Below are positions 15,781 through 18,198 of a DNA stretch of 18,198 bases, in pieces. Below the pieces are notes generated by a model, which did no database searches, was not told the DNA's origin, and was given only the letters and a program-made list of their open reading frames with translations. The stretch is from an uncultured cyanobacterium (lineage in GTDB: Bacteria > Cyanobacteriota > Cyanobacteriia > PCC-6307 > Cyanobiaceae), in the NCBI GenBank assembly GCA_903921295.1, contig CAIXOZ010000113.1, positions 1-18,198 of the forward strand. Reading direction: 5' to 3'. The translations under genes and the position numbers were made by a program. The first letter of the stretch is position 1, and every line of letters starts with the position of its first letter.

Positions 15781-16527
15781 ATGCACTGGCGCCAGCAGGG
15801 AGAACTCTGGGTGCTGGCACCGCAGCGCCGCGATCCGATCGGAGTGATCGACTTCATCGGCGGCAGCTACCTGGCCGCCACGCCCCAGCTCAGCTACCGG
15901 CGTCTGCTCGAAGGCCTGGCGGATGCCGGCTGGCTGATCCATGCCTGGAGCTATGTGCCCGGCTTCGATCACCAGAGCCAGGCCAATGCCGCCTGGCGCT
16001 GCTTCCGCGAAGCCCATCAGACCCTGCTGCGCACGCAGGGCACCGCACCGGAACTTCGCCTGCGACTCGGCCACAGCCTCGGCTGCAAGCTGCATCTGCT
16101 CGCCCCCGATGGGGGGCGCAACTGTGACGGCGTGGCGGCCCTCGCCTTCAACAACTTCTCCGCCGAGCGCTCGGTGCCCCTGCTGGCCGAACTCAGTCAA
16201 CCGCTCGGCTTCCGAACGGAGTTCAGCCCATCGCCCCGGGAAACCCTCCGCCAGGTGCAGCGCAGCTACCGCCAGCCCCGCACCCTGGTGGTGCGCTTTC
16301 AACGCGACAGCCTCGATCAGAGCGAACGTCTGCTGACAGCCCTGCGCGCGCGTGAGGAGGACCTGAGCGAACTGCTGACGCTGCCGGGCGATCACCTCAG
16401 CCCCGCGAGCGCCGGCCTGCGCCGGACATTGATCGGTCGCTGGGCCGATGATCCGACCCGGGCCCGGGACATGAAGCACCTGGTCGACCTGATCCACACG
16501 TGGTCCCATCCCGACCGGGACCCCTGA
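15781..16527 (+). CDS. DUF1350 family protein (alpha/beta-hydrolase-like)
   Basis: A 248-residue protein of the cyanobacterial/plastid DUF1350 family, whose function is not established to my knowledge. The sequence shows an alpha/beta-hydrolase-like pattern: GVIDFIGGSYLAATPQLSYR near the N-terminus, a nucleophile elbow GHSLGCK with Ser99, and a late acid/His pair (LPGDHLSP, Asp204-His205). Substrate unknown. It follows prxQ by two bases, so translation is probably coupled; an association with peroxide or lipid damage would be a guess. No membrane segment or signal peptide. Confidence 0.88.
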   Translation: MHWRQQGELWVLAPQRRDPIGVIDFIGGSYLAATPQLSYRRLLEGLADAGWLIHAWSYVPGFDHQSQANAAWRCFREAHQTLLRTQGTAPELRLRLGHSLGCKLHLLAPDGGRNCDGVAALAFNNFSAERSVPLLAELSQPLGFRTEFSPSPRETLRQVQRSYRQPRTLVVRFQRDSLDQSERLLTALRAREEDLSELLTLPGDHLSPASAGLRRTLIGRWADDPTRARDMKHLVDLIHTWSHPDRDP

Positions 16528-16741
16528 GAAGGAGCTCACATTCAACCCGCACCGCCGTGCCTTTCCAGGGAGTCCTGAGACCACCCGCTCCAACAGCCTC
16601 TCGTCGTAGCGCAAAGCACCCGAGGAAACCAGGGAAGCCGTGCCAGCAGACAAGGAGCAGCGAAGCCAACCTCAGGAGTTTCTTACGCTACAAAAAGCAA
16701 AGTGATCGATCCATACCATGAGCCGAGCAAAGTGCAGGCAA

Positions 16742-17383
16742 ATGGACACACAGCACCCGGCCATCCAACTCGCTCTTGACACAATCTCCGAGCTTGATTG
16801 CATTAAAATTATTCAAGAATGCCTTGATCACATTGATATCATCGAAATTGGAACACCCTGCATAAAATTCAATGGCCATAAAATTCTTGAGCAGGTGATC
16901 AGGGTCTCCTGCGGCAAGCCAGTGCTTGTTGACCTCAAGACCATGGACGCTGGAAGCTACGAAGCCGACCCCTTCTACCGCATGGGCGCCGACATCTGCA
17001 CCGTCCTCGGAACCGCAAGCCAGGAGACAATCCAGGGAGTTGCAGAGACAGCCAAGAAGCATAAAAAACGATCTCAGGTTGACCTGATCAACGTCATCAA
17101 CAAAAAGGAAGCCGCACGGGACGCAAGTCATTTGGGAGTGGATATCATCGGCATTCACACAGGAATCGATGCCCAAAGCCTGGGGCTGACCCCATTTCAA
17201 GACCTCAGGGAAATCGCGAATATGAATCTGGGGAAAACCATCTCTGTTGCTGGAGGAATCAACCAGGAGACCGCACCTCTGGCCATTGAACTGGGGGCCG
17301 ATATCGTTGTCGTTGGCGGAGCAATCACAGGGTCCGATCAGCCTGGGAAAATTGCTGCCAACATTCGCCAATCGATCCAATAG
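16742..17383 (+). CDS. hxlA: 3-hexulose-6-phosphate synthase
   Basis: Condenses formaldehyde with ribulose-5-phosphate to 3-hexulose-6-phosphate, the first step of the ribulose monophosphate pathway; the reaction is reversible. A 213-residue TIM-barrel protein of the OMP-decarboxylase superfamily with the family's residues: Asp13 (LALD), Glu35 (IIEIGTP), DLKTMD (Asp64, Lys66, Asp69), TVLG, IHTGID (His139) and the phosphate-binding loops AGGINQE and VGGAITGS. The ATG at 16742 has AGG close upstream and gives the usual family length; the ATG at 16718 would add eight basic residues. Lower GC and A-rich codons set it apart from its neighbours. The isomerase gene follows after 39 bases. Related KGPDC (ulaD-type) decarboxylases are the alternative, but DLKTMDAG and the adjoining isomerase favour the synthase. 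Confidence 0.92.
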   Translation: MDTQHPAIQLALDTISELDCIKIIQECLDHIDIIEIGTPCIKFNGHKILEQVIRVSCGKPVLVDLKTMDAGSYEADPFYRMGADICTVLGTASQETIQGVAETAKKHKKRSQVDLINVINKKEAARDASHLGVDIIGIHTGIDAQSLGLTPFQDLREIANMNLGKTISVAGGINQETAPLAIELGADIVVVGGAITGSDQPGKIAANIRQSIQ

Positions 17384-17422
17384 AGGCAGTAGACATCACA
17401 ATCATGCTTCAACCATCAAGCC

Positions 17423-17980
17423 ATGAGATCACCAGAACATGCCCTGGAAATAGCGAATACAATCAGGAATTTCATTTCCATTTACCAGCAGAATGATCAC
17501 CAGGAACTGAGAGACTTTATTGACGCCATGAGGAGCTCCAGAAAAGTCTTCCTTCTGGGCGCCGGCAGATCCGGTCTTGTCACCAAGTTCTTTGGCATGA
17601 GGCTGATGCATCTAGGCATTCACGTCCATCTCTGGGGAGATTGCACAACCCCCAGAGTCGAAGCCGAAGACCTGGTGATCGCAATTTCAGCCTCTGGAGA
17701 GACACCAACTGTTTTCACTGCGATGCAAAGAGCCGCCCAGGAAGGCGCAACGCTGGCAAGCATCACGCAATCAAAACCAAGCTCGATTGCCAACCTCTGC
17801 GACCTGGTCATTGATCTACCCAAGCCAGAAAAAGAAGCCCGTTCAATCCACTCACTTCCCCTGGGGAGTCTCTTTGAACTTTCGAGTCTTTTGCTGCTGG
17901 AAGGAATGATTGCTGAAATGATGCACGACCATGCAATCCATGAGGACAGCCTGCGGCAACGTCACAACATCCTTGAGTAG
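17423..17980 (+). CDS. hxlB: 6-phospho-3-hexuloisomerase
   Basis: Isomerises 3-hexulose-6-phosphate to fructose-6-phosphate, the second enzyme of the ribulose monophosphate pathway. The 185-residue single SIS domain has GAGRSG (residues 46-51), GMRLMHLG, the phosphate-binding SASGET (89-94), the LPLGSLFELS segment with the family's Glu152, and the C-terminal RHNILE typical of hexuloisomerases. It is the expected partner of the upstream synthase (39-base gap), with the same low-GC composition, so the two were probably acquired together. The ATG at 17423 is the only sensible start; no strong Shine-Dalgarno sequence is seen. Other SIS proteins are alternatives, but length and synteny argue for this one. 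Confidence 0.92.
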   Translation: MRSPEHALEIANTIRNFISIYQQNDHQELRDFIDAMRSSRKVFLLGAGRSGLVTKFFGMRLMHLGIHVHLWGDCTTPRVEAEDLVIAISASGETPTVFTAMQRAAQEGATLASITQSKPSSIANLCDLVIDLPKPEKEARSIHSLPLGSLFELSSLLLLEGMIAEMMHDHAIHEDSLRQRHNILE

Positions 17981-18048
17981 GCAGGTACCCACCCCCAAGG
18001 CCTCCGAACGCAGCCTCTGATGCAGCCTCTCGTGGGCGGGGTCAACCC

Positions 18049-18198
18049 TCACACCCGCAGGGCATCGAGCACCGAGCGATCTTCCAGGGTGCTGGTGTCA
18101 CCGCTCACCTCCTGACCAGCCGCCAGAGCGCGCAGAATCCGGCGCATGATCTTGCCGCTGCGGGTCTTGGGCAGGGCATCGGTGAACTTGATCACATC
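18049..18198 (-). CDS. acs: Acetyl-CoA synthetase, C-terminal end only
   Basis: The last 49 residues of an AMP-forming acyl-CoA synthetase: DVIKFTDALPKTRSGKIMRR followed by ILRALAAGQEV and a short acidic tail. PKTRSGKIMRRILR is the signature of acetyl-CoA synthetase; its Lys is the catalytic residue for adenylation and the target of reversible acetylation. The enzyme makes acetyl-CoA from acetate, ATP and CoA. The N-terminus lies beyond the window. It is convergent with the hexuloisomerase gene, 68 bases apart. Confidence 0.9.
   Translation of the reverse strand, partial: DVIKFTDALPKTRSGKIMRRILRALAAGQEVSGDTSTLEDRSVLDALRV

Noticed and set aside
18011..18030. Direct repeat GCAGCCTCT twice after the hexuloisomerase gene
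   Set aside because: Only nine bases in two copies; no attachment-site or terminator structure supports it.

Overview
The window looks like the chromosome of a GC-rich unicellular cyanobacterium of the Synechococcus/Cyanobium type. The case rests on an ADP-glucose pyrophosphorylase of cyanobacterial length, a CP12-like peptide, a DUF1350 protein, an M15 peptidase with an SH3-like N-terminal domain of a kind I recall from cyanobacteria, and five copies of the HIP1 palindrome GCGATCGC. This is inference from gene content; no rRNA or other marker is present.

Layout. 1-3553 (minus): an operon-like run of a Ca2+/H+ antiporter, a membrane-anchored pentapeptide-repeat protein and SelO (cut by the window edge). 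3720-5319 (plus): an exported Mn-type superoxide dismutase, then a 159-residue orphan behind a recognisable -35/-10 pair. 5474-8168 (minus): glgC, a 75-residue protein overlapping its start, a LuxR-type regulator with a degenerate receiver, and a CP12-like peptide; this is a carbon-storage and regulation block. 8169-9717: a gene-poor stretch whose only recognisable content is the frameshifted N-terminal half of a fatty-acid-hydroxylase/sterol-desaturase family gene. 9718-13142: an accessory-looking segment with an acidic orphan, a PUA/EVE-like plus HNH endonuclease, a 137-residue orphan and an ArdC-like antirestriction/zincin protein, with a 10-bp-arm inverted repeat between the last two divergent genes. 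13083-15234 (minus): M15 peptidase, a small ORF without a normal start, and a DEDDh exonuclease. 15302-16527 (plus): PrxQ-type peroxiredoxin and DUF1350. 16742-17980 (plus): 3-hexulose-6-phosphate synthase and 6-phospho-3-hexuloisomerase. 18049-18198 (minus): the C-terminal end of acetyl-CoA synthetase.

The most notable content is the hexulose-phosphate synthase/isomerase pair, the two enzymes that define the ribulose monophosphate pathway of formaldehyde fixation. They lie as a compact pair of clearly lower GC than their neighbours in what appears to be a Calvin-cycle phototroph, which suggests acquisition by transfer and a formaldehyde detoxification or C1-assimilation role. The second is the endonuclease/orphan/ArdC cluster, which places a probable modification-sensing nuclease next to a probable antirestriction protein. 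Several genes bear on oxidative or redox stress (exported SOD, PrxQ, SelO).
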